A stretch of DNA of 64,000 bases from Cryptomeria japonica (Eukaryota > Streptophyta > Pinopsida > Cupressales > Cupressaceae), in contig NC_081415.1 in the NCBI RefSeq assembly GCF_030272615.1, positions 375,423,392 through 375,487,391 on the forward strand. The letters are read 5' to 3'. A model generated the notes under the pieces. It did no database searches, was not told the DNA's origin, and was given only the letters and a program-made list of their open reading frames with translations. Each line of letters begins with the position of its first letter. The stretch's first letter is position 1. Both the position numbers and the translations under genes were made by a program. Shown here in pieces: positions 1 through 11,496 of this stretch.

Positions 1-1906
1 ATAAGGAAGCAACAACATGAGTGATGCGAAGGTTTTTTGTTGTGCCCAAATTTATCTCTGTAGTCATATCTATGAGGATTGACGATCTTTTCGAAGCATG
101 ATTAGCAATAAGGGGAAGAAGAGAACCCTCATCTTTTGGTGCCTTAGAAAGGTTTTGACCACAAGATCCTTGATCTTTTGATTCATTTTTGTGGTTAAGG
201 ATTCCTTCTTCCCCAAAGTAACCTTGAGGATCTATCCTGTAGACTGTGCTCTACTCAGGATGATAGTATGATGTACACTCAGTTTCCCCCAAGAATTGTA
301 GGAGCGTTGTATCATTTTGGAATGTATCTAGATGTGAAAAAGTTTTGCCCCAATCAATGAGTTCAGAATGGCGAATGGGAAAGTTAATGAGAAGGAAGGA
401 TGTGTCAAATAGGGTAGATGTGACAAAGGTTGAGGAGCTACTTATATCATTGTACACTTGTTTGACAACCTCCTTAGGCATGTTTTCGATATCGAGGGAG
501 ATGCTTTTGTTGTTTCTAGAAGTGCTTGCTGAAATCGAGGCTTCATGGGAGGGATGTCTAAAACCAAGCCCTTGATGATTTACATTGGGAGTCAGATCAT
601 TAGGTCTTCTGATTCCTTGCTCTTCCTGCCCTAAACCACCACCTTCATAGTTCCATTTTTTACTAGCCCACTTATGAGCTACCTAGTATTTTTCTTTGAA
701 TCGACTGAGACAAGCATCATTGTCCACATCGACATCTTTGAAGAGCCATTGGTTGATATTTCCTTCTATGACCTCATGATTTAATTCACCCTAAGACTAA
801 AATGTAGTGGAACCACATTGACAAATTATAAGTTCTTTCTTCTTCTGTTCCTTAGTAGGTTTACCATGAGCATGTGGATCTAAAGGTAGGGAACCCATTG
901 TGAAAGTGCCTTGGAGGGCATACTTGCCACAGCCAGCATCATTGATCTTGAGTTGGGAGGAGAATGAAATGGAGGTCTTCTCTTTCGCAGCAGCAAGGAT
1001 GGCATCAGGGTTAACATATGAGGAAGATGATGGGGTTTTAGCACCTTTGGTGTTGATGCCAGGGAAATGATGGGAATGTGGCAAAGAAGCCTCTAGAGCA
1101 TGATAGTACTCACATGGTTGAGTGTCACCACAAATTGTGATTTCACAGTCTTGATACGAGAACTTGAGGCATTGGTGGTAAGTGGAAGGAATGGCCTGCA
1201 TTGCATGAATCCATGGGTGACCTAGGAGGATATTAAATGGCAAATTAAGATCAACGATGTGGCATAAGGTGCTTTGTGTTACTGGGCCCACCTAGATTGG
1301 GAGATTGATCATCCCAACTGAACTTCTCTCAGCATTATCATAAGCTTTAATAGTGATGCATTGATTATGCATAGTGTACCCCACTTGAGTGACAAATTTC
1401 AAAGTGCATAGGTTCAGGGGAAAACCATTATCAATCAAGACTCTTTTCACCTTGTATTATTTCATGATGGTTTCAATATTCAAGGGGTGGATATGATCAA
1501 GATCTAGGACCATAGCACTGGATTGGGTGAAACTGGGGTGATACGTCGAAGAGAGATGCACGACCATGGATTGGAACTATGTAGGATCAATGTTGCTAGG
1601 TACATGAGCCTCTTTCAATGTTCGCGTTAGGATCTCTTGATGAGCAGGTGCTTGTAACAAATCGAGGATGGAGATCTATGTAGGGGTTTTCCCTAAATGC
1701 TCAAGGACATTGTATTATGTAGATATAGATGTAGCTGGAGTAGCATTAGTTACACAAGCTTTGACAATTGACATACGAGCTCTCCTAGTGGTTACTGCAC
1801 ATTGTGTATCGAATCCTTTGACATGAATCATGTTGACATGACCATCTCCTAGGGAAATGTAACCTATCATGGGACCATAATTGAAGGGAACGTTGTTATA
1901 GTTGTT
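1..1906 (-). pseudogene. pol: G1 protease and protease-RT linker of pol, degenerate
   Basis: This is the aspartic protease part of pol on the minus strand. Near 1,405-1,440 it reads VLIDNGFPLN, equivalent to VLIDNGAGLN in G2, so both copies have D-N-G at the active site. At 1,291-797 lies a long open block with LLGHPWIHAMQAIPSTYHQC, nearly identical to the same block in G2 (LLGRPWIHAMQ). Downstream, 481-251 carries HSELIDWGKTF and FQNDTTLLQF, matching G2 HPELIEWNQ and FQNDEVIIDF. The last 200 bases match the G2 stretch just before RT. The G-patch-like block seen in G2 survives only as traces near 560-620. Several stops and frame changes are present; the sequence leaves the window before RT. 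Confidence 0.8.
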
Positions 1907-4500
1907 ATTATTTGATCATACAACTCTGACCAGTATTTGATGTGCTCTCTTTGCCTTGATGTTTAGGAAGGGCATTCTTATACATTCCAAGATTGGTATT
2001 TGGGGATGTTCGCATGGTAGGGTCGACAATAATTTTGCTCTGGTCAATGAGGTCCCGAATGAGGTGTCTAAGTTTCGTGCACTTTTTTGTATCATGACCC
2101 TTAATGTGATGATAGGCACAATATTCATTATCTTTATACCAGTCAAGCTTAGGTTTGGACTCATCGAATGGTTGCGTTTGAGGAGAAACAACCATGTTAT
2201 GTTATTCCATGTGTTTGGAGATCACAGCTAGGGGTTCTTCCATAGGCATAAATTGACGATGTGGGCCCTTGTAGCCTGCCTGACGGGGAGGAGCTTGAGA
2301 TACAGTGATCGCATTGGTTTGATTAGCCTATGCATTTTGTGTGGGGGCTTGGGAGTGTTGATTGACATGCATGGTTGGAGAAGTATTGAACATATGATTG
2401 TTGTGCGGGTGGTGGCTTCACAACCACAATCATTTACACTGTTTTGGAATCAGTGACCCCATCGATAACAACGTTCTTGTTTTTGTTCCAATATCTTTGC
2501 TTGTCTTGATTAGACTTATTGAGACACTCTTTGTAGAGTTTGATGATCCCTTCATTGATTAGAGCATGTCCTACTGACGGTCCTTTAGATATGATGGCCT
2601 TGAAAGTGCTTGCACAATTTAATCAAATGTGATATGCAAGCTTTGGGTGAAGATTATTAATGAAGATCAAGACCAATTTAGTGTCCAACATCATACACGG
2701 GAGGCGACTAGTGAGGGCTCTCCACCTTTGGGTGTAATCAAGAAGACTTTCACTACCTTTTTGTTTTTCTTGACATAGGTCACACATACATATATTGTTC
2801 TCTATATTGTGGTGGTATTAAGCTATGACACGCTCAGATAAGTCTGCCAAACTGGTGATCACGGCGAATGGCAATTTGGAAAACCATTCTAGCGAAGGAC
2901 TGCTGAGAATTTTAGGGAAGAGTCGAAGAAGGTAGTTGTCACACCATGACACTTCCTAACAATCCATGAAAAACTCTTTTACATGATGCAAGGATATCCT
3001 TTCCCTTTATACTTGTTAAATCTTGGCATTTCAAAGTGTTTGGGAAAGGGTATAGCTATTATGGACTTGTCAAATGAGTAGGGATAGAGTTCTTCAAATT
3101 TGAAGACCCGTTCAGAGCTATTTTCTTGCAACACCTTAAGACCGGATTTCATTCCCTCCCATTCTGTATTGACAGGAAAAGGATCAGGAGAAGATGTAGT
3201 AGATTGATAATATGGTCCTTGTTGTGTCACTTAATGTGAATTTTTATAGTTTTCCATGTTTTGGTAGATAGGAATCTGTTGTTGAACAAACGACATTTGT
3301 TGATACTGAGGTGGTTGCGAATAGGTTGCAACATTCTATTGAGGAGCCACAGTTTGTTGCACATAAGACACTTGCTGAACTGAGAAGTTCCACCTTGAAG
3401 ATAATTGCCCCCAATATAATTAGGTATAGTGTTTTGCGATGGGGGATTATGATTAACACCACCTTCTAGACAATTGCCACGGTTAGGTATAGTGTTTTAC
3501 GATGGAGGATTCTAATTACTACCACCTTGTAGACAATTGGCACTAATATAGTTATGTATAGTGTTTTGCGATGGGGCATTTTGATTAACACTACCTTGTA
3601 ATTGATGAATGTTCATCACAATAGAAGATGAAGGAGGTCCCTATAAGTAGTTGAATTGCGGTTGTGAAACCATTGGTTGCGACATGACTTGAGGTTGGTA
3701 TTATGAGGTGTTGACAACTTGTGGCGCTAGTTGTATAGGTGGGGGTGCAGATGGCAACAACATTGTGTAATTCATGCTACCAATCATTAGGTAACCAGGC
3801 ATTCATGTAGTCCAAATTGGTGCTTGCATTGACAAAACATTCGTAGGACAAGTAACATGATTGATGAAAGGCATAACTTGCATGACACTAGATGTCATGG
3901 GTGTTTGACTTGTCAATGGGAGTGATGTATGAAGTTGCACGTAGATGACACATTGACAAGTGTGTTACAGATACCACCCTGAAGATAGAGGCAGCACAAG
4001 TCCTGATGCATTAACATAAAATGGCTGATAATGATGTCCAAGAGTTCCCATAGGTGGCAATCCGATTGACATAAGTTGGGCACTTAATTGCGACGGTGTC
4101 ACTGGTATTTGATTATGTTGTAGGATTAGAAATGATAATGCGACTTGTTGTAAGGGAACTTGCTGTTGAGAAGGTGTTTGTAGACTCGCAGTCACAGGTG
4201 CATCGAGTGACGTCATGGTCATGCTTGTGCCACCATGTCTATGAAGATGAGGTTCTTACATATTTCTATGATTTCATTTACCATTTGAGCATTGTCAGGA
4301 TTTGAAAGAAACTGGTCAACAAGATTAATTTGTATATCTGTATCATCAGTTTGATTGACCATATCTTCATCAATGATGATTGTGTCTAGAGGAGCATAAG
4401 TGGTAAGAAGATCTCCTGACATGATAGGACTAACATCCAACTTGGGATTCCTTTCAGGTTCAAATAATCCTAGACCAAACTGAGAGGGTTCTTGTTCCAT
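1907..4500 (-). pseudogene. gag: G1 gag polyprotein, degenerate
   Basis: This is the structural capsid/nucleocapsid protein of the G1 gypsy remnant. The chosen ATG at 4,500 opens a 93-residue acidic stretch, followed in other frames by a Gln/Pro-rich region (about 4,220-3,250). The piece at 3,230-2,979 carries the conserved gag core beginning (PYSFDKS, FPKHFEMPRFNKYKG), which matches G2 PYPFDRN and FPRGFETPKFEKYRG. The piece at 2,195-1,908 carries a zinc-binding motif CAYHHIKGHDTKKC, matching G2 CDFHQGRGHKTSNC, followed by the same LRHLIRDLID helix. The reading frame is interrupted many times. The N-terminal region is longer than in G2 and contains a repeated segment described separately. Identification by co-linear similarity to G2 is strong; the exact start is a guess. 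Confidence 0.8.
3421..3600 (-). repeat. Imperfect tandem repeat in G1 gag N-terminal region (about 63-70 bp x 3)
   Basis: Three consecutive units share the core tatagtgttttgcgatgggg, starting near 3,424, 3,487 and 3,557. On the coding (minus) strand they encode an approximately 21-23-residue repeat built around N-P/A-P-S-Q-N-T-I followed by a Gly/Asn/Leu-rich half ending in LQG or LEG. Spacing stays close to multiples of three. G2 gag has no counterpart. Confidence 0.75.
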
Positions 4501-5890
4501 AGTTCGTCAAGATTGAGATCGAGTGATAACGGGCCTAAACGCAAGATGAAATGATGAGGAGATGAGAATATGAATCTAAAATCAAGTATTTGATAAATTG
4601 TTCAATTTGATCAATATTGATGAGAAAAAGACTTGAGATGAACGCGATGATTGATTCAAAGACAAACCAATTAAGGAACCAAATGCTCAAATCACAATTG
4701 GATGACATCCGAATAAAGCAGCACAAAATTGAAATGTTACTTAAGAGGATACACTCAAGCAACAAAATATATCAAAGTGAATCGAACCTCTGGCTCGAGG
4801 TGATAAGATCAAAATGAAATAAAGATGCAACTCTAGACATGATATAGTCAAAGAGTTAATGATGATTTGTAGAAAAATATTTTGACTATTGTGATTTGAA
4901 AAGATGGGAATGAAAAAGGATTGATTTGTCTGAGTTGATTAGATCGATAGGACTGATTTAAGAACTGAATTATAGTACCGAATGATTAATCAATCAAGAA
5001 GGATTGATTTGATTGAAGCTATGTAATACAATCAGACGTGATTGATCAAATAAGGTAATCGAACTTGGATGAAAAGATTTAATCCTTGACTTAAGTGAAA
5101 AGATTCGATGATGAACAAGAATGCAAAAGTTCAAGATGATAATGATGACAACGCATGCTAAGAATGATGACCAAGATTTGATTAGTGATGTTTGATCAAA
5201 ATGAGGGACCAAAGTTATGACTTCTAATCGAGATGATAAAAGTTTGATTACGCGAATCAAAGACCTTGGTAGATGATAGTAATGATGTAAGATTTGAAAC
5301 ATATGACAAGGTAATGACTTAGCGATTGCAAGGATAAAAGTTTGATTATGTAAGTCAAAGACCTTAATAAGCGATAATAACAATGCAAGTTTGAACCGAT
5401 GACAAATTAATGACTTAGCAATTGCGATGATAGAAGTTTGATTTATGCAAGTCAAAGACCTTATAGGACAATGATAACGACACCAATTTCAAAATGATGA
5501 TGACTACCAAGATGAAATGACACTGGACCTAGGCAAATTTTGACAGCATAACAGGACAATTCACGAAAAAATTATAGAACAAAAGGACAAGTGTTGAATG
5601 ATAAGACCACACTAGGACCTAGCGACGTGAGACTATTTGACATTTTGAGTTGATTTTTTACAAAAGATTTATTTCGACACCAACACAACAAGAACACGAG
5701 TATGATAATAAAAAGTAGATATGCACTTCCTAGGATAGTTAGAGACAATACTTGTTGAATCCCCTAGGCCAGAATACCACATCCAATAGGATAGATAGAA
5801 TCTTGATAGCACTGGCTCCACCCTCAGCACACACTTCTCGGACATGCCAAGCTTCAAATTTCTAGAGATTCGAGGATCTAGAGAAATTTT
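4501..5890 (-). other. G1 5' leader / untranslated region
   Basis: About 1.4 kb of A+T-rich, purine-biased sequence lies upstream of the G1 gag start on the minus strand. It holds the 97-bp repeats and otherwise no recognisable gene. Minus-strand frames here (for example 5,455-4,994) are repeats read as protein. No primer-binding site or LTR end was found, consistent with truncation of the leader. Confidence 0.6.
5235..5460. repeat. About 97-bp imperfect tandem repeat in G1 leader
   Basis: A block of the form gataaaagtttgatta...gtcaaagacctt recurs at 5,235, 5,333 and 5,428 (spacings 98 and 95). Each copy is followed by a similar aatgatgacaa...aatgacttagc spacer. No coding role is evident. 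It lies upstream of gag on the minus strand, hence in the retrotransposon leader. Confidence 0.65.
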
Positions 5891-5924
5891 CTATGATTGG
5901 AACTAAGTGAGTGTTCCAGAATAA

Positions 5925-7319
5925 ATTGATTGAGGAAGGATAAGTTGTCATTCACAGATGGAAGGTATAGACTTTGAAGAGACTTTTTCTTTGGTAGATA
6001 GAATTGAAGCTTTTAGAATTTTTTTTGCATATGTTGCTTATAGAGATTTCAAGGTATATCAGATGGATGTGAACTCAACCTTTTTGAATGGTGAGTCGGA
6101 AGAGGAAGTCTACATTGAACAACTAGACGGATTTTAATTGACAGATGAAGATATAGTATGCATATTAAAGAAAGCATTGCATGGACTCAAGCAAGCTCCT
6201 AGAGATTGGTATGCTAGATTGGATAAGTATTTGATGAAGCTTATATTCTGTAAAGGTACTACTGATAGTAATTTATACTTCAAAATTGATTTTGATAACA
6301 TCTTAATTGTTGAAGTATTTGTTGATGAAATTATTTTTGGTGGAGAAGATAGTTTGTGCAAGAAGTTTGCTGATGATATGCAGAAGGAGTTTGAGATGTC
6401 AAGGATAGGTGAGGTGAAATTCTTTTTGGGATTGCAAATTACATAGACTGATAAAGGCTTTTTCGTATCTCAATCAAAGTATTTGAAGGAATTGCTGAAG
6501 AAGTTTGGGTTAGATGATTCAAAGCCTATTGGAACTCCTATGGTGACCATATGTAAGATGACAAAGGATGATGAATCTCCAAAAACTAATAAGACTAGAT
6601 ATAGGTCTATGATTGGTGAATTGATTTATTTGACTTAGACTGGACTAGACTAGACATTATGAATGTTGTGTGTCTTGTTGCTAGATTTGAGGTTGATCCT
6701 AAGGAAAGTCATGTTACTGTTGTGAAGAGGATATTCAGATATTTGAAGGGGACAGTTGATTATGGTTTGTGGTATCTGAAGGATGATGATTTCACTTTGA
6801 GTGCCTGTGCTGACGCTAATTGGGAAGGTGATGCTAATGACCGGAAGAGTACAAGTGGTGGTGCATTCTTCTTAGGGAAGAAGTTGGTTTCATGGATGAG
6901 TAAGAAGAAGAATGCCATATCATTATCTATTGCTAAAGCGAAGTATATTGCTACTTGCCATATCATTATCTATTGCTAAAGCGAAGTATATTGCTACTGC
7001 TAGCAATTGTACACATGTATTATGGATGAAGCAAATGTTGAAGGATATAAGAGTTATTTATGATGCGCCTACTGCTATATTTTTGGATAATTCAAGTGTT
7101 ATCAATATTTCTAAGAATCTGGTGTTGCATTCTAAGACAAAACATATTTTTATCAAGTATAATTTCTTGAGAGAGAAGGTTAATGAGAAAGAAGTCAGAT
7201 TGGAGTATGTATCTACAAAGGAACATATTGCAGATATCTTTACTAAGCCTTTGCCTAAAGATAACTTTGAGTATCTCTGGGAGAAGCTAGGGGTGATTGC
7301 CCCTTCTGATGAGAACTAG
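5925..7319 (+). pseudogene. pol: Copia A reverse transcriptase and RNase H, degenerate
   Basis: This is the reverse transcriptase C-terminal two-thirds plus RNase H of a Ty1/copia pol. Visible landmarks are YQMDVNSTFLNG, LKKALHGLKQAPRDWYARLD, a catalytic box FVDEIIFGGED (second catalytic Asp replaced by Glu), FFLGLQI, KPIGTPMV, then RNase H with DANWEGD and RKSTSGGAFF. The C-terminus ends normally (STKEHIADIFTKPLP) with a stop at 7,317-7,319. Defects are a TAA at about 6,134, a TAG at 6,446, further stops near 6,640-6,655, and a 43-bp tandem duplication at 6,913-6,998 that shifts the frame inside RNase H. The protein cannot be functional. The family call is secure. Confidence 0.9.
6913..6998 (+). 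repeat. Perfect 43-bp tandem duplication inside copia A RNase H
   Basis: The unit starting tgccatatcattatctattg occurs at 6,913-6,955 and again, without a mismatch, at 6,956-6,998. Because 43 is not a multiple of three it moves the frame by +1: the reading enters with ISLSIAKAKYIAT in one frame and leaves with the same words in another. Perfect identity in a stop-ridden element marks it as a late event. Confidence 0.95.
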
Positions 7320-7633
7320 ATGCATTGAGTTGCATTAATCTGGTATACTTCACAGTCTTATCTTATGATCTGGATTGATGTGTGGTTGCGGCTACTTAGG
7401 GGGAGTAGTCAGTATTGTGATCTGTGAGAGAGACGTCTATTTTTGTGGCTAAAGAGGGAGAGATTTGTGTTTTGTTGTAGTTGTGCCTTTAGCATTGATG
7501 TCAAAGGGGGAGATAAGTCATATTAAAAATTTGTATTGACCCCAGGGGGAGTTTGTTGAGATTTTTGGAGCTGACTATTTTCTTTCTTTGCATTGATTAT
7601 TTTTCAAATTCATATGTTGCCATCAATGCAAAT
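7320..7633 (+). other. Copia A 3' untranslated region with purine tracts
   Basis: This is non-coding sequence between the pol stop and the LTR. It contains several G-rich purine runs (cttagggggagtag, aaagggggagataag, ccagggggag) like the CCAAAGGGGGAGAT polypurine tract that directly precedes the copia B 3' LTR. In copia A the run immediately before the LTR has decayed to atgcaaa. By alignment with copia B the LTR begins at TGTTGG, 7,634. Confidence 0.6.
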
Positions 7634-8244
7634 TGTTGGAGAATCTTGTTGGAATGTGTTATCTTTGATGTCAACATATTCCCGTGTTCCTGTATTTCAA
7701 TATTTTAGTCAGATTTTGAGAGTTGGTTTGGCCAATGTGCTGCAGTTATGCTGATGTGGATTAATGGGTTTAGAGATGCTTATCTTTAGTTGATTCAACA
7801 TAAGTTTCAGAGTTTTGTGAGATGATTTTACTAAGTTATGTGCTCCGATGCGGCTATTTTTTTTTATGTTACCCTGTAGTGACAGTGTTGTTATTTTTGA
7901 TCCATATTGATCTGATAATGCTTTATCCTATTTTGTGGATTTGAGAGTGTTTGGGATGTTCTTATGCGTCCCCTGTTTAAATGGTTCATGATTTGGTGCT
8001 CTACAAGTTATCTTTCTAAGTTTTAGTTGTTGTTGTTAAGTGTTCTTGAGTATAGGTATGATGAATGATGAAGATTCTAGTAAGTGGTGTTGGTGCAGTT
8101 GTTTCTAGTGGATTCAACATGCTTGTGGATGTTTCTAGATCATGTCCTATCTATGTTGCTGGCCCGTATTGATCGTTGTGCTCATGATTGATGATTTTTC
8201 TTCGATATGATGGTTTTCTTCATGTTCTTGGCCAATGATAGGCC

Positions 8245-8997
8245 AAAGCTAGGTAAAGAATAAGAAAGATTTAATACATTGTGATGAATTTCAGTTTGGT
8301 CTATACATGTCAATCTAGGGGCGTAAACTTGTGAAAGATGTCGTGGATATTTGCAGAAGGACTGTAGGCAAAGAGATGAGTGGGGATGAAGTGCAACTAG
8401 AAAAGAAACTTACAACAAATCAAAACAAATTTGGTGACAGGAACTATCACTTCCTGGTAACCGTATGACAAAAAATTCTAAAACAACAACTTAATCAACA
8501 AATATCAAATGTGAAAACCATAGTAATTAATTCTATAGTATGGAATTAAAACATAAATCATTAATAAACAAAAAATATTAACACATCAAACTCAGAAATG
8601 TAACAATACAAAACGTAATCAACTGCTATCATAAAACATGAAAGCATACTCTGTAGAGAATAAATAAATATTTCCACTTCATCTGACAACTTGAGAGTGG
8701 GCACCCTTCCTCCCAATCGGCAGGTTGAAGAAAGCAATCAAAAAACTTGCAGGCTTAACTCAGAACAATACTATTATATTTCTGAATAATACGATTCATA
8801 CATATCTTCATAAATCTGCATACACTATATTTTGTCCCTTTTGTTTACATAAATACCCACACACACACACACATATATATGTGTATATATACATATACAT
8901 ATATGTATAGATATATGTATGCATATATGTATATATATGTATGTATATATATGTATGTGTACATATGTATATATGTATGTATATATGTATATGTATG

Positions 8998-9042
<45 letters not shown>

Positions 9043-9120
9043 ATGTATGTATGTATATATATATATATAGATATATCTATACATATGCACATATGCACAC
9101 ACGCACACACACACACACAA

Positions 9121-9156
<36 letters not shown>

Positions 9157-9867
9157 ACGCACGCACTGATAACTAAAGCAATATTAATCTAAATAGTTTG
9201 TTTCAACAAACTAGTAAGTAACAAGGCTCACGTAAATCCTTTGGCAATGGCCACAAATTAGAAATAGATTTGTTAAAACAAGCAAAAATAGAGACATGAA
9301 TAGTTGTCTTTTCCTCCAGCTATGCAACCACCTCCACCATGGGTTTCCCTCCATAGTCCATTTGGTTGAGTTTGCTCTATTTTCAGTTGGTCGTTCATTA
9401 TACTTTGTCTTGTTATAACAAATAGAAGATTTCAGGTTTCCTCTACACAACTGGAAAATACATCTCTATTCAGATTTATTTATCAATAATCTCATGGTTG
9501 CTTGTGCTTGTTTGGATCTAGTACACAGTCAACTTGTGAAGAAGTAATCGATGACAAAAGTTCCTTACTTAAAAGTGATAGGAAGTTACTATGAAACAAG
9601 TGTCATGAAGCATGTTGCAAGATATATTCCAAGGCATAAAATAACAACACTTATTAATAAAAATAATCAATATTAATTTCCATATTTTACGTCAAAACTA
9701 AATTAAATATTGCTTATTAATATTTAATCATATGCAACACAAATGGTAGAATGATATGAAAATATAATGGAAATGGATATGAACATATATGAAAATGACA
9801 TAAAATGTAGCATAAAATGAGACACAACTATCAGCAAACATGATGCTTGTATCATGTGGATGATTGA
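8245..9867. mobile_element. Unidentified 1.6-kb insertion in copia A LTR
   Basis: The stretch interrupts the LTR homology with copia B, so it must have arrived after copia A. It is A+T-rich, contains the 8.86-9.16-kb microsatellite and has no convincing reading frame; a 79-residue minus-strand frame at 9,450-9,211 has no family I recognise. No terminal inverted repeats, poly(A) tail or target duplication could be fixed by eye. The edges are accurate only to about 20 bp because the LTR copies are diverged. It could be a non-autonomous element or filler DNA. Confidence 0.5.
8856..9163. repeat. Compound microsatellite (CA)n-(TA/TGTA)n-(TG)n
   Basis: Opens with a cacacaca run, passes through about 200 bp of atatgtatgtata-type repeats, then acacacacac, and ends with about 17 tg units. 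Frames rich in Tyr-Ile-Cys-Val or His-Thr here on both strands are simple-repeat artefacts. Confidence 0.95.
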
Positions 9868-10032
9868 GGCGTATTTCTTGTTAGTGTTGCATATTCGAGG
9901 AGTCCATTTAGGTCCATAATATGTCTTTGCCGACATTTTATTGGTCTGCATGATGATTTGTGTAGCGTGTGATGTAATTTGTAATTAGGTCTTGAGTGTT
10001 TAGCCGACCTTGAAATACAGGTTGATGATTTG

Positions 10033-10040
10033 TATAAATA
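10033..10040 (+). promoter_or_regulatory. TATA box of copia A LTR
   Basis: TATAAATA lies in the context gatgatttgtataaata, which is shared with the copia B LTRs (12,387-12,394 and 25,553-25,560 on the minus strand). Conservation across three copies supports it as the LTR promoter element. Confidence 0.7.
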
Positions 10041-11496
10041 TATGCAATAATTATTAGAGAGGTATGTCTTCTATTTTTGTGAGTGTATGTGATCAAATAA
10101 GTGTGCGAGCAAGCGATTTGATCTTTCAAAAGTTTGAAAGAGAGTGAAGAAGTGTTGCAGAGAAGACTGTGTTCTTAACCAGAACTATAATCAAGCATTA
10201 GGAGATGCTACTCTTTTAGTTCATGTAATCCAGATTGTTGTCCGATCTTTGTAAGACAGCGAGTCTTCCTCAGGGTTGTAGCCCTTCATGTTTTGAGTAG
10301 TGTGCTCTAGGCAATGTGCCTGAATGCATGTGCATTCCTTGTAATATTTCTATATACTTCTAATAGGGTATCATCATATTGTGGCTAGGTTCCCACCATG
10401 GTTTTTCCCTTAATCTAGTTTTCCACTTCAAAAATATGTGTGTTATGTGTGTTGTTGATGTGGTGTTGATCTTTTCTTCTACTGTTCATGATTAGATTTG
10501 AAGTTGTGCTTAAATTGCTTAAGTTTTGTGAAAACCTTTTCACCCCCCCTCTCTTAGTTTTCCTACATTGTTGTTGCCAACAAACTTAATATTTTGTTTG
10601 ATTTTTTAATACATTGTATTTTTTTGTTATTATATAGTTAGTGTCATACAACTGAAATGGCCATTGGTGGAAAGTACTTTTCAACAAAGAGTAATAAATG
10701 AGAATGTCATATCACCTTTTTAATATCTATTTTTTTTGTTTTTGAAAATTGAATTTTATGCCCACATAAATTGATATAGACCAATCAAATCAAAGCAAAA
10801 TCAGATTTAAAATATTTTTTATTAAAAAGTTTGCATGTTAACTTTTGAAAAGAAAAGAAATTAATTTAGTTTGAAATTTTTAAAAAACTAATTGATTAAC
10901 CAAGACAATTATTAATAACTATTTAAACTATTTGAAAACATAATGAATGCATAAGTATTCTTGTCACGGGGAGGAATTAAAAAGAAGCACGACTATTTCA
11001 CAAACGTTCAAAATTGTCTCATTCACATTCAAAAATAATTAATTAGTTGTTCTAAGGATAGCCGGGTTAATATTAAAATTATATTCTCTCTCGGGTAACA
11101 TACATAAACTAGTGTACAAGGTATAATTAAGAGGGACGACTTAATGACAAGCTTTTTAACTAGGAGTTATAATTTACAACCAAGTTTCAATTATAATGAC
11201 AACCGAGCTTCAATTAAAATGGCATGCTAATGGTAAGTCTACATGTTTTAGAGTAATTATTTTGAAGCAAAATATAAGTTTATGTTTTCTAAATTTTATC
11301 TACCTATTTGTATATGTGGCTTTATCATAGATTTGTTGTTTTTAAAAATTTAAATTCAAATTTGATTAATTAGTGTATTATTCTTTGTAACTACAAAAAT
11401 CTCTACTTTTTTCTCAAAATTCAAATTCAAATTTGATTGACTAGCCCTGTTCTCTTTCTATCTTTAGTCAACTAAACAAATGCTTGAAATAAATGT

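Larger units (their letters stand above)
1..5890 (-). mobile_element. Ty3/gypsy (Tat-type) retrotransposon remnant G1, left part of pol outside window
   Basis: This is a minus-strand gag and protease region, with leader, of a Ty3/gypsy element related to the better preserved G2 copy at 28.8-47.2 kb. Read on the minus strand it runs leader (about 5,890-4,501), gag (4,500-about 1,900), protease and a variable linker (about 1,900-1). Blocks align with G2 in the same order: the N-terminal gag block, the CX2H-type zinc motif, the protease block, the segment with H-x-ELI-x-W, and the segment before RT. RT, integrase and both LTRs are not in the window. The right edge near 5,870-5,925 is where copia A coding sequence begins, so the G1 leader is truncated there. 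All frames contain stops and shifts, so this is a fossil. Family assignment comes from internal comparison with G2 and is fairly sure. Confidence 0.85.
5925..10582 (+). mobile_element. Ty1/copia retrotransposon remnant, copia A (3' part)
   Basis: This is the 3' portion of a copia element: RT from about 5,925, RNase H to 7,319, a short 3' untranslated stretch with purine runs, then the 3' LTR from 7,634 to 10,582. The LTR aligns over its length with the copia B LTRs on the other strand (shared TATA region, shared GAATGCA hairpin region, shared ending TTGTTGTTGC-AACA), so copia A and B are related families. Gag, protease, integrase and the 5' LTR are missing; the element is truncated where the G1 leader begins. 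The LTR is itself interrupted by a foreign 1.6-kb insert. Confidence 0.85.
7634..10582 (+). repeat. Copia A 3' LTR, split by an insertion
   Basis: The LTR begins TGTTGGAGAATC and ends GCCAACA. Two blocks align in order with the reverse complement of the copia B LTRs: 7,634 to about 8,245 (including tttgatgtcaacatattcc and tggttcatgatttggtgctc) and about 9,868-10,582 (including gatgtaatttgtaattag, gttcccaccatggtttttcc). The stretch between has no copia B counterpart. A TATA element and a conserved 7-bp hairpin lie in the second block. Removing the insert leaves about 1.3 kb, comparable to the 1.2-kb copia B LTRs. Confidence 0.8.

Noticed and set aside
4994-5455. 153-codon minus-strand frame in the G1 leader
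   Set aside because: It consists of the 97-bp repeat translated; no gag similarity and upstream of the gag start.
8725-9192. Reading frames of 60-116 codons on both strands rich in Tyr, Ile, Cys, Val or His, Thr
   Set aside because: They are translations of a microsatellite; all six frames stay open only because the repeat lacks stop codons.
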